Assembly (NCBI GenBank): GCA_016713105.1
Contig: JADJPS010000005.1
Coordinates: 1-64,000 of the forward strand
Length of the DNA: 64,000 nt
From: Devosia sp.
Lineage (GTDB): Bacteria; Pseudomonadota; Alphaproteobacteria; Rhizobiales; Devosiaceae
Direction of reading: 5' to 3'
The notes under the pieces were generated by a model. The model was given only the letters and a program-made list of their open reading frames with translations. It ran no database searches and was not told the origin of the DNA. A program made the position numbers and the translations under genes. Every line of letters starts with the position of its first letter. The stretch's first letter is position 1. Positions 46,610-56,425 of this stretch are shown in pieces.

Positions 46610-48501
46610 TGTCCGTTTCCGACCAGTCGCCGAAGCGTCCCGCCGTGGACGCCGACGAGCCCCGTCTGGCTCGTACCATCGCCAACCTGTGGCAGTACAT
46701 GTGGCCGGCAGGCCGTGCCGATCTCAAGCTGCGGGTCATCCTCGCGATCGCGGCGCTGCTCGTCTCCAAGGTGGCGACGACCCTTGTGCCGTTCGCCTAC
46801 AAGGGCATCATCGATGCGCTCGACGGCGCCACCCCCGACAACGCTCTGGTCCTCGGCATTGCCGTGCCGCTGGTGCTGATCGTCGCCTATGGCCTGGGCA
46901 ACCTCATCGATGCCGGTTTCCAGCAGTTGCGCGACGTGCTCTTCGCCTCGGTCGGGCAGAACGCCGTGCGCAAGCTTGCCTACCGCACCTTCGAGCACCT
47001 GCACCGGCTGAGCCTCAGGTTCCACCTGCAGCGCCGCACCGGCGGGCTGAGCCGGGTGATCGAGCGCGGCACCAAGGGCATCGAGACCGTCGTCCGCTTC
47101 ACCATGCTCAACACCGCGCCGACGGTGGTCGAGTTCGCCATTGCCGCGGTGATCTTCGTGGTGATGTTCGGGGTGAGCTATCTCGGCGTCCTGGTCGCGA
47201 CCATCTGGCTCTACCTCTACTTCACCATCAAGGCGTCGAACTGGCGGATCGCCATCCGTCGCGACATGAACGAGAGCGACACCGACGCCAACGGCAAGGC
47301 CATCGACAGCCTGCTCAACTACGAGACCGTCAAGTACTTCGCCAACGAGAAGATGGAAGCGGAGCGCTTCGATCGCTCGATGCAGAAGTACGAGCGGTCG
47401 GCCGTCCGCATCTGGACCTCGCTCGGCGTGCTGAACTTCGGCCAGGCCGCCATCTTCTACACCGGCACGGTGATCATCATGGTGATGGCGGGCCTCGGCG
47501 TGATGAACAAGACGCTGACGCTGGGCGATTTCGTGCTGCTCAACACCTTCCTGATGCAGATCTACCGCCCGCTCAACTTCATCGGCTTCGTCTACCGCGA
47601 AATTCGCCAGGGGCTGACCGACATCGAGGAGATGTTCAAGCTCCTCGACAAGGAACCCGAGGTGCAGGACAAGCCGGACGCCAGGCCGCTCGCGGTCACC
47701 GGTCCGGTGATCCGCTTCGAGGATGTGAAGTTTCACTACGATCCGGAGCGCCCCATCCTCAAGGGCATCAGCTTCGAGGTGCCGGCCGGCAAGACCATTG
47801 CCGTGGTCGGTCCCTCCGGTGCCGGCAAGTCCACCATTTCGCGGCTGCTCTATCGCTTCTACGACGTGATCGAAGGGCGCATCACCATCGATGGTCAGGA
47901 CCTCCGGGACGTCACCCAGGCGAGCCTGCGCGCCCAGATCGGCATGGTGCCGCAGGACACCGTGCTGTTCAACGACAGCATCGAATACAACATCCTCTAC
48001 GGCCGGCCCGACGCCACCGCCGAGGACGTGCGCAGGGCCGCCGAACTCGCCCAGATCGGCCCATTCATCGAGAGCCTGCCCAAGGGCTACGATACCCAGG
48101 TCGGCGAGCGCGGCCTCAAGCTATCGGGCGGCGAGAAGCAGCGCGTCGCCATCGCCCGCACCATCCTCAAGGGCCCGCCGATCCTCATCCTCGACGAGGC
48201 CACTTCGGCCCTCGATTCCAAGACCGAGGAGGACATCAAGTCGGCCCTCGACCTGGTCTCGGCCAATCGCACCACGCTGGTCATCGCGCACCGACTGTCG
48301 ACGGTGGTCAATGCCGACGAGATCATCGTGCTGCGCGACGGCGAGATTGCCGAGCGTGGCACGCATTTCCGCCTGCTCTCCAAGCAGGGCCTCTACGCCC
48401 AGATGTGGAACCGCCAGCGCGAGGCCAGCGAAGCCGAGGAACGCATCCGCAAGGTCGCCAACGACCCCTTCGTCAAGCGCGGCGTGCCTGCGGCGGAGTA
48501 A
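46609..48501 (+). CDS. Atm1/HMT1-type ABC transporter, fused permease and ATPase
   Basis: Half-transporter of 630 residues, active as homodimer in the inner membrane. Six membrane helices lie in residues 30-330 (VILAIAALLVSKVATTLVPF, ALVLGIAVPLVLIVAYGLGN). The segment DTDANGKAIDSLLNYETVKY is characteristic of the Atm1/ABCB7 group. Walker A GPSGAGKSTISRLLYRFYD at about residue 400, signature LKLSGGEKQRVAIARTIL near 504, Walker B LILDEATSALD. Bacterial Atm1 proteins export glutathione-bound metals or sulphur compounds; the coupled cysteine-rich ArsR regulator fits that role. Confidence 0.9.
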   Translation: MSVSDQSPKRPAVDADEPRLARTIANLWQYMWPAGRADLKLRVILAIAALLVSKVATTLVPFAYKGIIDALDGATPDNALVLGIAVPLVLIVAYGLGNLIDAGFQQLRDVLFASVGQNAVRKLAYRTFEHLHRLSLRFHLQRRTGGLSRVIERGTKGIETVVRFTMLNTAPTVVEFAIAAVIFVVMFGVSYLGVLVATIWLYLYFTIKASNWRIAIRRDMNESDTDANGKAIDSLLNYETVKYFANEKMEAERFDRSMQKYERSAVRIWTSLGVLNFGQAAIFYTGTVIIMVMAGLGVMNKTLTLGDFVLLNTFLMQIYRPLNFIGFVYREIRQGLTDIEEMFKLLDKEPEVQDKPDARPLAVTGPVIRFEDVKFHYDPERPILKGISFEVPAGKTIAVVGPSGAGKSTISRLLYRFYDVIEGRITIDGQDLRDVTQASLRAQIGMVPQDTVLFNDSIEYNILYGRPDATAEDVRRAAELAQIGPFIESLPKGYDTQVGERGLKLSGGEKQRVAIARTILKGPPILILDEATSALDSKTEEDIKSALDLVSANRTTLVIAHRLSTVVNADEIIVLRDGEIAERGTHFRLLSKQGLYAQMWNRQREASEAEERIRKVANDPFVKRGVPAAE

Positions 48502-48666
48502 CCCCGTCATGGCGGCTAACGCGAGCGCCGAACGGCTCGGAGAGCTGTACTCGCAGGGCTGGCGCGACGGGCGAGACCCGACAAGACGATCCGGTTGATG
48601 GTCTTGAGCGCCGAATGCCCCGAGCTGCGCTCGCCAGGGCAGGGCGCGGTGCGTGTGGATGTGGGT

Positions 48667-49054
48667 CTACAGTTCCGGGTCGAACGGCACGGTGTTCCGG
48701 TTCAGCCAGTCCTCGATGACGTCCTTGCGGAAGGTTCCGGCCTCGAGGTTGGTGTAGATGAACACCTGCACCGTGTCGTTCGACGCAATCACATCGGTGC
48801 CGTTCAGTTGGAGGAACATTTCGAGGCAGGCATAGGCCACGCGCTTATTGCCGTCGACGAAGCCATGATTCATCGCAAGGCTTTCCCCACAGCGCGGCAG
48901 CCTCCTCGATCAGGTCGGCGTAGTAGCCCGTTTGTGGGCGCAGCAGGGCGGACTCGATCAGCCCGAGGTCACGAACGCCTGCGGCACCCCCGAACTCCTT
49001 GATCAGGAGCGCGTGGATGCGCAGGGCTTCGTCGAGCGTGATATAGAGTGTCAC
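48667..49054 (-). pseudogene. doc: Doc family toxin (death-on-curing, Fic fold), one frameshift
   Basis: Toxin of a type II module; Doc proteins phosphorylate and inactivate EF-Tu. The N-terminal half (LYITLDEALRIHALLIKEFG, VRDLGLIESALLRPQTGYYA) ends in a wrong frame after LWGK. The other frame continues MNHGFVDGNKRVAYACLEMF with the Fic/Doc core HxFxDGNKR, to a stop at 48667. An extra G in the TGGGGAA run (about 48882-48886) explains the break: the corrected reading is LWESLAMNHGFVDGNKR. The antitoxin gene is 6 bp upstream. Either the toxin is inactivated or the G-run count is wrong. Confidence 0.85.
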
Positions 49055-49060
49055 CGGCCT

Positions 49061-49300
49061 CTACTTGGCGAGGGCTTCGTAAAGCGAGCGGCGGCGCTCG
49101 ATGCTGCGGGCCATCAGCCGCTCGATCGCAGGCCGGACTCTGGGGGCGGCGGCTTGCTCACGGAGGGCATTGAACTGCTCTACCGACACGACATACGCGA
49201 CGTCCCGGCCATTCTTCTGGATGGCCACCGGCTCGGCCTGCGCCATCTCCAGCAGCTGCCCGAACCTGTTCTTGGCGTCCGTTGCGGTCATCTCGACCAT
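49061..49300 (-). CDS. phd: Phd/YefM-family antitoxin
   Basis: Antitoxin and repressor, 79 residues. EMTATDAKNRFGQLLEMAQA is the N-terminal DNA-binding fold, VAIQKNGRDVAYVVSVEQFN the family core, and the C-terminal helix (AIERLMARSIERRRSLYEAL) would cover the toxin. Start ATG 49300 after a GGAG. Operator boxes upstream are listed separately. Confidence 0.9.
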   Translation of the reverse strand: MVEMTATDAKNRFGQLLEMAQAEPVAIQKNGRDVAYVVSVEQFNALREQAAAPRVRPAIERLMARSIERRRSLYEALAK

Positions 49301-49326
49301 GGGTCGTCTCCACTGGCTCTGCAGCC

Positions 49327-49370
49327 AAAATAGCTACCTTGAGTGTCATTCGCAATAGCTAAATTAGCTA
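49327..49370 (-). promoter_or_regulatory. phd/doc promoter with TAGCTA operator boxes
   Basis: On the minus strand a TTGCGA (-35, complement of 49350-49355) and TATTTT (-10, complement of 49327-49332) are 17 bp apart, placing the start of transcription about 20 bp before phd. The self-complementary hexamer TAGCTA occurs at 49331-49336, 49356-49361 and 49365-49370; the first overlaps the -10 and the second abuts the -35. This is the layout expected for Phd autorepression. Confidence 0.6.
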
Positions 49371-49371
49371 A

Positions 49372-49402
49372 TAAAAAGGCCCGGGGTCGCCCCCGGGCCC
49401 TT
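49372..49402 (-). terminator. Rho-independent terminator of the RND efflux operon
   Basis: Read on the minus strand: GGGCCCGGGG / CCCCGGGCC hairpin at 49378-49401 followed by TTTTTAT. It lies 25 bp past the RND gene stop and abuts the phd operator region. Confidence 0.85.
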
Positions 49403-49425
49403 GTCAACGCGATCCGTGCCGACGG

Positions 49426-52400
49426 CTATTCCGCGGCCTGGCGGCTGACCACCGTCACCCCGTCCTGCTCGGTCTCGACCAGGCCCGAGCCTTCGGTCTT
49501 GATGAAGCGCTTCGCGCTGTCGATGTCGGCCGGGATGGCGATCGTTGCCCCGTCGGCAGTCGCCGCCGTCGCGGTGGTTCTGCGGCCACCGAGCAGGCGG
49601 ACCGGCGCCATGACGATGGTGCCGACCAGCCGGCCAATCCAGCCGTTCCTGATCACGCTCGGCGCGGTGATCATCACCGGCACCATCACCAGCGTCAGCG
49701 CGGTGGAGACGAACAGGCCCGAGACCAGCGCCGCCGAGAGGTGGGTGAACCACGAACCCGCGATGCCGCCCACCACGATTTCCTGGCGGATGAAGTCGAA
49801 CTCGATGTTCAGCGCCATCGGGATGACGCCCAGTGCCGTCACCGTTGCAGTGAGCAGCACCGGCCGCACGCGCTGGCGGCGGTGATCAGCATCGCCTTGA
49901 TCGGCTCGACCCCTTCTTCGCGGTTGTAGTGGTTGTAGGTGTCGATCAGCACGATGCCGTTCTTCACCACGATACCGGCGAGCGCCACGATGCCGAGGCC
50001 GGTCATGATCGCCGAAAAGCTCATGCCGGTCACCACCATGCCCACCATCACCCCGGCGAGCGACATCAGCACCGTCGAGAGCGTCACCAGCACCTGGTAG
50101 AAGCTGTTGTACTCGAGCAGCAGCACCAGGAAGATAATGAACAGTGCCGCCATCAGCGCCTGTCCGATGAAGGCGTTGGTGTCGCCGATCTGCTCGTCGG
50201 CACCGCCGAACACCACGGTGGCGGTGGCGGGGAAGTTCTGCTCCTTCACGAAGGCGCTGAGCTGCTCCATCTTGGCCTGGGTGGCCGATGGGTCCTGGAC
50301 GATCGCCGGGATGAAGTTGGCAGCCACCGCCATCTGGTACTTGCCGTTCTTGCGCGAGATGTTGGCGACCTTGGGCACCGCCGCGCGCTTGATGAAGTTC
50401 GAGACCGGGACGAGCCCCTGCGCCGTAACGATGCGCAGCGAATCCAGGCTGTCGAAGCTGCGTTCCTCGAGTGGCAGGCGGACGCGGATATCCAGTTCGT
50501 CGTCGGCGTCGTTCGGGCGATAGGAGCCGAGCTTGACGCCGGAGGTGACGAGCTGGATGTACGGGCTGAGTTCGCGCACGCCGATGCCGTACTTGGCCGC
50601 CGCCTCGCGATCGATCGTCACCTGCCAGTCGATGCCGGGGGAGGGGCGTCCATCCTCGACGTCGATGGTGTCGCCCAGGTCGTTCTCGATGTAGTTGCGC
50701 AGCGACGTCACGATCGGCAGCAGGTCGTCGTAGTTCGTGCTCTCGACGCTCAGGTTGATCGCCTTGCCGGCCGGGGGGCCGTTCTCCTGCGCGGCGATCT
50801 GCACCTCGATGCCGGAGATGTCGGCGACACGGTCGCGGATGTTCTGGAAGATCTCGGTCGCCCTGACGCGCTCGTTCCAGTTGATCAGCTGCAGGCTGAA
50901 CTGGCCGATCGTGTCCGGCGGAGCCGACCCGCCCATCATGCCGCCGCCCGAACCGGCAAAGGTCATGATGGAGTCCTGGATGCCCTGCACCTGCAGGATT
51001 TCCTTTTCCACCTCGACCAGCATGTCGCGGATCTCGACCGGCGAGTAGTTGCCGCGGGCGATGACGTTGACCGTGCCGAACTCGGCTTCGGAAGCCGGGA
51101 AGGCCTCGACGCCCGTCGGGTTCGAGATGTAGAGCGCGAACATCCCCGCGATGACGGCGAAGCCGACGCCCAGTGCCATGATCGGATGCCGGATCAGGCG
51201 CTGCAGCAGGCGCACGTAGACGCCGGTGGCGCCCCGCACCTTCTTCACGTCGAACTTGTCGGCATACATCACGACGTCGGCCGCTTCCTTGGCCTTCGCG
51301 TCCACGTGGCTCGACGCGATGATGGCGCCGATCACCGGCATGAAGATCAGGGCGGAAACCAGCGAGGCCACCATCACCACGATCACGATGATGGGCAGGT
51401 AGCTCATGAACTTGCCGATGATGCCCGGCCAGAACAGCAGCGGCACGAAGGCGCCCAGCGTCGTGAAGGTGGCCGAGACCACCGGCACGAACATCTTGCG
51501 CGCCGCGAGGATGAACGCCTCCTTCTTGGAGACGCCCTCCTGCAGCTTTCGTTCGGCATACTCGACCACCACGATCGGGTCGTCGACGAGCACGCCCACG
51601 GCCAGCACCAGGCCGAACATGATCATCATGTTGATGGTCATGCCGAGCATCTGCACGACAAGGAACGCAATCATGAACGAGATCGGGATGGAGGTGCCGA
51701 TCATCAGGGCAGGGCGCACGCCGAGCGTCGCCACGCACACCGTCATCACCAGCGCCACGGCGGTGAGCACGGCCGCCTCGAGCGAGCGGAACAGGTGCTT
51801 GGTCGAGTCCGCCTGGTCGACGAGGAACGAGTACTGCACCCCCGACGGCCAGTCCTTGGCGAACTCGGTCGTCACGGCGCGCACCTGGTCGGAGACGTCG
51901 ATGACGTTAGTGCCCAGTTCCTTCACGACTCCCAGCGTGATGGCCGGCTGGCCGTTCACATGGGCGAACTCGGTCGCATCCTTGAAGGTGCGCGTGATCG
52001 TCGCCACGTCGCCGAAGGTGACGATGTTGTCGCCATCCGCCTTGATCGGCAGGGTGTAGACGTCCTGCGCAGTGCTGATCAGGCCGGGGACTTCCACATT
52101 GAAGGACCCGCGACCGGTGTCGAGCGTACCGCCCGCCACGACCATGTTGTTCTTGGCAAGCGCGTCGAACAGCTGGCTGGCCGTGAGGTTGTAGGCCTCG
52201 AGCCGGTTCATGTCGATGGTGACGGCCAGCATCTCGTCGCGCGAACCCGATATGGTGACACTCTGGACGATGCCGATATCCTCGAGCTGGTCCTTGAGGT
52301 CCTTGGCGCGCTGCACCAGCGTGCGCTCGGGTACGTCGCCGTAGATCGCGACGGAGATCGACGGCATCGAGGAGAACGAGATCTCCGTCACCGTCGGCTC

Positions 52401-52775
52401 ATTGGCGTCATCGGGCAGTTCGGCCGCGACGCCATCGAGCTTGGCGCGGATGTCGGCCAGCGCCTTGTCCTTGTCGGCATTGACGTTGAACTCGAGGAAC
52501 ACCGAGGCATGGCCGGTGGTCGCGGTCGAGGTGTAGTTCTCCAGCCCGTCGATGGCCTTGATCCGGTCCTCGATCGGCTTGGCGAGCAGGCGTTCCGCGT
52601 CGCGCGGGGCGACGCCGGTCTGGCTCACCGAGACGTAGAAGTACGGGATGTCGATGGCCGGGAAACTCTCCTTGGGCAGCGTGGTGTACGCGCCGAAGCC
52701 GGCAATGAGCAGCAGGCCCATCACCGTCAGCACGACCCGCGGCATGCGCAGGACGCGTTCGAGGAAATTCATCAT
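49426..52775 (-). pseudogene. RND efflux transporter permease subunit (AcrB/MdtB-like), one frameshift
   Basis: Inner-membrane proton-driven pump, about 1116 residues when joined. Family motifs: MNFLERVLRMPRVVLTVMGL, TLPKESFPAIDIPYFYVSVS, a first periplasmic loop, VTMTVCVATLGVRPALMIGT, MIAFLVVQMLGMTINMMIMFG followed by VLVDDPIVVVEYAERKLQEG (conserved Asp pair in helix 4), and a second porter half. The frame breaks near 49872 where ITAASACGRC should read ITAAQRVRPVLLTATVTALG, a one-base deletion; the remaining 150 residues with the last helices are intact in the next frame. ATGA overlap with the upstream adaptor gene. Confidence 0.87.
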
Positions 52776-53992
52776 GACTGGACCCCTTCAGCAGCGGCGT
52801 CGGTTCCGACCGAGTCCTGCGTCCCCGTAACGTTCGTCGCGTTGACCTGCTGGCCCGGCACGACGTATTCCTGACCCATGGTGATCACGTCCACCAGCGG
52901 CGGCAGCCCGGTGACCCAGACGCCGGCGCGTGAATCCGAGACGATCTCCACTGCGTAGAATGCCACTACGCCGTCCTTGACCGCCCGCACTCCGAGTTCG
53001 CCATTGTCATTGAGCGTCAGCACCGACTGCGGCAGCAGGTGCGCCGGGATTGTCCCCAGGCTCACGATCGCCGAGGCGGTGATCCCCGACAGTACCTTGC
53101 CGTCCTTGTTGGGCAGTTCGATCTCGATCGGGAACGAGCGCGTCGCCTCGTCCGCCAGCGCCGAGATGTAGCTGACCTTGCCGTCCACGGCCTGCCCGGT
53201 GACGGTTGTCACCTTGGCGGAGAGCCCCAGTTCGGCCCTGGCGATCCGCGCCTCGGGCACATTGGCGACGAACAGCATCGGGTCGAGTTCGACGATCGTC
53301 GCGCACGGCATGCCCGGGCTGAGCATGGCGCCGACCGTCGCAATCGGATCCTGCACCACGCCCGCGACCTGGGTCACCACGTCGGTACGGTCGAACTCGG
53401 CCTTGGCCTGGTCGAAGCCGGACTGTGCCGCCTTCAGCGCCGACTCCAGCGCGTTGGCGGTGTTGGCGGCGGCAAGGCCCTTGTCGCGCAGCGCCTTGTT
53501 GGTGTCGAAATTGACCTGGGCCTGGGCGAGGGCGGCCTCGGCCTGCGCCACTGCCGCCGCGCGCGTCCCCTGGTCGAGCGTGCACAGGATGTCGCCCGGG
53601 GCGACCTGCTGGCCCTTGGTGACCTTGACGGCCGTCACCACCCCGCTCGTTTCGGGCGTGATCGTCACCACCGACTTGGCCTTGGTGCGGCCGCGCAGCG
53701 GAACCTCGATCGGGAAGGCCTGCATCCGATACGTTTCGGTCCGCACCGACTGCAGCGGCGCCGCCGCGCCCGATGCCTCCGCCACGCGCTGGGCGATGGT
53801 CAGGTGCGGGTCGACTTCGCCGGCCTCATGGTGCTCGGCTTCGGCCACCTTGGCGTTCTTGTCGATCAGCGAGATGATCGGCGTCTCGCCGTTGCCGGGG
53901 CCGTTGCCGCCGACCACCAGCGTTCCGGTGCCAAGCCAGGCAGCGCCAGCCACCAGGAGTCCGGCCACGCCATACGAGTATAGTGCACGCAT
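52772..53992 (-). CDS. RND efflux periplasmic adaptor (HlyD/MFP) subunit
   Basis: Membrane-fusion protein linking pump and outer-membrane channel, 406 residues. N-terminal anchor YSYGVAGLLVAGAAWLGTGT, then the split lipoyl domain (VVTAVKVTKGQQVAPGDILC and GVVQDPIATVGAMLSPGMPC) around an alpha hairpin (QAEAALAQAQVNFDTNKALR, NTANALESALKAAQSGFDQA), and a beta-barrel part. No lipoprotein box; it is membrane-anchored. 15 bp after padR and overlapping the RND gene by 4 bp. Confidence 0.9.
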   Translation of the reverse strand: MRALYSYGVAGLLVAGAAWLGTGTLVVGGNGPGNGETPIISLIDKNAKVAEAEHHEAGEVDPHLTIAQRVAEASGAAAPLQSVRTETYRMQAFPIEVPLRGRTKAKSVVTITPETSGVVTAVKVTKGQQVAPGDILCTLDQGTRAAAVAQAEAALAQAQVNFDTNKALRDKGLAAANTANALESALKAAQSGFDQAKAEFDRTDVVTQVAGVVQDPIATVGAMLSPGMPCATIVELDPMLFVANVPEARIARAELGLSAKVTTVTGQAVDGKVSYISALADEATRSFPIEIELPNKDGKVLSGITASAIVSLGTIPAHLLPQSVLTLNDNGELGVRAVKDGVVAFYAVEIVSDSRAGVWVTGLPPLVDVITMGQEYVVPGQQVNATNVTGTQDSVGTDAAAEGVQS

Positions 53993-54007
53993 TGTTTGAA
54001 GTACCCT

Positions 54008-54556
54008 CTATTCTGCCGCTGCGGCATCGCCCGTATCGGGCCGCGCCAGCGCGATAAGCTTGCCCCGGTGGGCGTGGATGTAGTCACGCGCGGCCTGCAT
54101 ACAAGTTCGGCCGTAATCGATGACCCACGCGTCGCCGGGATGTGTGTGTTCTTTCTTGAGCCTGTCGAAATCGGCCAGCGTCGCGTCGACTTCGACGATT
54201 CGCTCGGCCAGCCGCTGCTCGACCAGCGATTGGGGAAGCTCGGAGGCGAAGCGGAGGAACAGTAGAAATTCGCTTCGGTACTCGTCCTCGCCCAGCTTCT
54301 CGAAGAGTGACTGAATGAAAGCTGAACGGCCGGCCGGGGTGATCGAGTAGATCTTCTTGGCGGGCTTGCCTTCCTGCACCTCGACGCGCGAGGTGACCAG
54401 TCTCTCCTGCTCCAGCCGGGCCAGCGCCGGATAGATCGAGCCATAGCTGGCGTCGATGAAATAGGAGTACTCGCCTTCGACGGAGAGTTTCCTGATCTCG
54501 TATCCGGTGGCCTCCCCATCGTAGAGGATGGCGAGGCAGACTGTTCTGACGTTCAT
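54008..54556 (-). CDS. PadR family transcriptional regulator
   Basis: Winged-helix repressor of 182 residues. CLAILYDGEATGYEIRKLSV, SIYPALARLEQERLVTSRVE and KIYSITPAGRSAF are classic PadR motifs; a C-terminal dimerisation helix region (FLLFLRFASELPQSLVEQRL) follows. First gene of padR-MFP-RND. PadR control of an RND pump is less usual than TetR control. A perfect dyad 15 bp upstream of its start is the likely operator. Confidence 0.92.
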   Translation of the reverse strand: MNVRTVCLAILYDGEATGYEIRKLSVEGEYSYFIDASYGSIYPALARLEQERLVTSRVEVQEGKPAKKIYSITPAGRSAFIQSLFEKLGEDEYRSEFLLFLRFASELPQSLVEQRLAERIVEVDATLADFDRLKKEHTHPGDAWVIDYGRTCMQAARDYIHAHRGKLIALARPDTGDAAAAE

Positions 54557-54570
54557 GGACCCCTATCCGC

Positions 54571-54597
54571 TCGGCATATGACGGACCAGCATATGCC
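54571..54597 (-). promoter_or_regulatory. PadR operator dyad
   Basis: Perfect 9-bp inverted repeat CGGCATATG - 9 bp - CATATGCCG, 15-41 bp upstream of the padR start. An AT-rich CCCTATATATGGG at 54599-54611 next to it could hold the promoter. PadR family operators are often palindromes containing ATGT/ATAT-like centres, so the role is well supported by context. Confidence 0.65.
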
Positions 54598-54690
54598 GGC
54601 CCTATATATGGGTCGTCTGCATTACGCAACCACCTGCGTGGCGGATCAGCCATGCGATAATTTCATGGCGGCAGGCTCGGAGAGGGACCC

Positions 54691-55500
54691 TCAGGCGGTC
54701 AGCCGGCGCATTTCGGCCGCTGCCCGCAGCGCCAGGTCCTGGCTCGAGGCGGCCACGAAATAAGGGTTGAGGAACCGACTCTCCGGGTGCCCGCAGCTCA
54801 GGGGGCGGCCCGCCAGATCCACTACCACGCCGCCGGCCGCTTCGAGCACGGCCTGTCCCGCCGCCGTGTCCCATTCCGAAGTTGGGGTAAACCGCGGGTA
54901 AAGCTCGGCCTTTCCTTCGGCGAGCAGGCAGAACTTTAGCGAGGAGCCGACCGACACGTCCCCGGCCACGGCCAGCGCATCGCACAGGTCCCGCGTCGCT
55001 GCATGTCCGTGCGAGCGGCTGGCGACGATGCGCAGCGGCCGGTCCGCATCGCTGACCGAGATCGGGTGCAGGTCGGCAAGGTCGCGCCCGTCGACGCGGC
55101 CGGCGAACGCGCCATCCGGTCCGCCGAAGAACACCTCGCCCGTCGCCGGCGCCAGCACCACGCCGCGTCGCGGCCGGTTGTGCTCGGTCAGCGCGATATT
55201 CACCGTGAACTCGCCGTTGCGCCTGATGAACTCCTTGGTGCCATCGAGCGGATCGACGACGAAGAAGCTGCCGTCGAGTTCGGGGACATGCCCGGCCGCA
55301 ACGCTCTCCTCGCCGAGGAACGGGACCGGATGCGCTCTGAGCACCTCGATGATCAGCGCTTCGGCCCGCTGGTCCGCCTCAGTCACCGGCGAGCCGTCGG
55401 CCTTGGCCTCGGCATCGAAGTCGCGATGGTAGACTTCGTTGATGACCTCGGCCGCCCCGATCGCGGCCCGCACCATCAGGTCCAGCAGGCGATCGCTCAT
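54691..55500 (-). CDS. cysQ: 3'(2'),5'-bisphosphate nucleotidase CysQ
   Basis: Magnesium-dependent phosphatase removing 3'-phosphoadenosine 5'-phosphate from sulphate assimilation. Inositol-monophosphatase-fold motifs: DGSPVTEADQRAE, FLGEESVAAG, FFVVDPLDGTKEFIRRNGEF and the second metal site WDTAAGQAVLEAAGG. Length 269 residues. Its ATG overlaps the nadC stop by 4 bp. Confidence 0.92.
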   Translation of the reverse strand: MSDRLLDLMVRAAIGAAEVINEVYHRDFDAEAKADGSPVTEADQRAEALIIEVLRAHPVPFLGEESVAAGHVPELDGSFFVVDPLDGTKEFIRRNGEFTVNIALTEHNRPRRGVVLAPATGEVFFGGPDGAFAGRVDGRDLADLHPISVSDADRPLRIVASRSHGHAATRDLCDALAVAGDVSVGSSLKFCLLAEGKAELYPRFTPTSEWDTAAGQAVLEAAGGVVVDLAGRPLSCGHPESRFLNPYFVAASSQDLALRAAAEMRRLTA

Positions 55501-56366
55501 CGGATCTCGACGTCCAGCCCGAGGTCGAGCGGCGGGGCGCCCATGGTGATCTGGCTCGAGGAGATGTAGTCGACCCCGGTCTCGGCGATGCCGCGCACCC
55601 GCTCGAGCGTCACCCCGCCCGAGGCCTCCAGCCGCGCCCGGCCGGCGTTGAGCGCCACGGCTGCCCTGAGCATCGCATTGTCCATGTTGTCGAGCAGCAC
55701 GATGGTTGCTCCGGCCTCGAGCACCTCCTCCAGCTCGCCCAGGGTGGTCACCTCGATCTCGATGGCAACCAGGTGGCCGGCTCGGGCCCGCGCTGCCCGA
55801 AACGCCGCGCCGGCCCCGCCCGCCACGGCGATATGGTTATCCTTGATCAGGATGGCGTCGGACAGCGCGAAGCGATGGTTGTGGCCGCCGCCGCAGCGCA
55901 CCGCGTATTTCTCTAGCGCCCTGAGCCCCGGCGTGGTCTTGCGCGTGTCGCAGATCCGCGCGCCAGTACCCGCCACCGCATCGACGAACCGTCGCGTCAG
56001 GCTCGCGATGCCGCTCAGATGATTGAGGAAGTTCAGCGCTGTGCGCTCCCCGGCCAGCAATTGCCGCGCGTCGCCCGAAAGCACCGCGACGATGTCGCCC
56101 TTCTCGAGCCGGGCACCGTCCGGCACTTGCGCGTCCAGCGTGACGGCGCCGCCCAGCTGCCGGAAGGTCTCGATCGCAACGGGCAGGCCGGCCAGCACGC
56201 CCGCCTGGCGCGCCGTCAGCGTCGCGGTTGCCGTCGCACCCTGCGGCAGCGTCGCCTCCGACGTCAGGTCGCCCGCGATGCCAAGGTCTTCCGCCAGCGC
56301 CCGACGCACCGCATCGGCGACGATCTGGGTGGGCGGCGGCACGATCCAGTCGTCGGTCATCAGCAA
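55497..56366 (-). CDS. nadC: Nicotinate-nucleotide pyrophosphorylase (carboxylating)
   Basis: Quinolinate phosphoribosyltransferase of de novo NAD synthesis. LAEDLGIAGDLTSEATLP, ERTALNFLNHLSGIASLTRR, ICDTRKTTPGLRALEKYAVR and CGGGHNHRFALSDAILIKDN are the conserved active-site segments; LEASGGVTLERVRGIAETGV closes the phosphate site. Length 289 residues. nadA and nadB are not in the window; nadE is 24 kb away. Confidence 0.94.
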   Translation of the reverse strand: MLMTDDWIVPPPTQIVADAVRRALAEDLGIAGDLTSEATLPQGATATATLTARQAGVLAGLPVAIETFRQLGGAVTLDAQVPDGARLEKGDIVAVLSGDARQLLAGERTALNFLNHLSGIASLTRRFVDAVAGTGARICDTRKTTPGLRALEKYAVRCGGGHNHRFALSDAILIKDNHIAVAGGAGAAFRAARARAGHLVAIEIEVTTLGELEEVLEAGATIVLLDNMDNAMLRAAVALNAGRARLEASGGVTLERVRGIAETGVDYISSSQITMGAPPLDLGLDVEIR

Positions 56367-56425
56367 TCCATGGGTTGCGGCCGGTCTAGCCGGAGCAAGC
56401 GATCAACGCAAGCGGCCTGCCGCCC

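Noticed and set aside
46507..48719. Long open frames on both strands over the ABC exporter
   Set aside because: They are shadow frames of the high-GC exporter gene, with no family motifs and arginine/histidine-rich low-complexity translation.
49929..52874. A 981-residue plus-strand open frame opposite the RND gene
   Set aside because: It is the antisense image of the RND permease; its sequence is His/Asp/Arg-rich and lacks any domain, while the minus strand encodes clear RND motifs.
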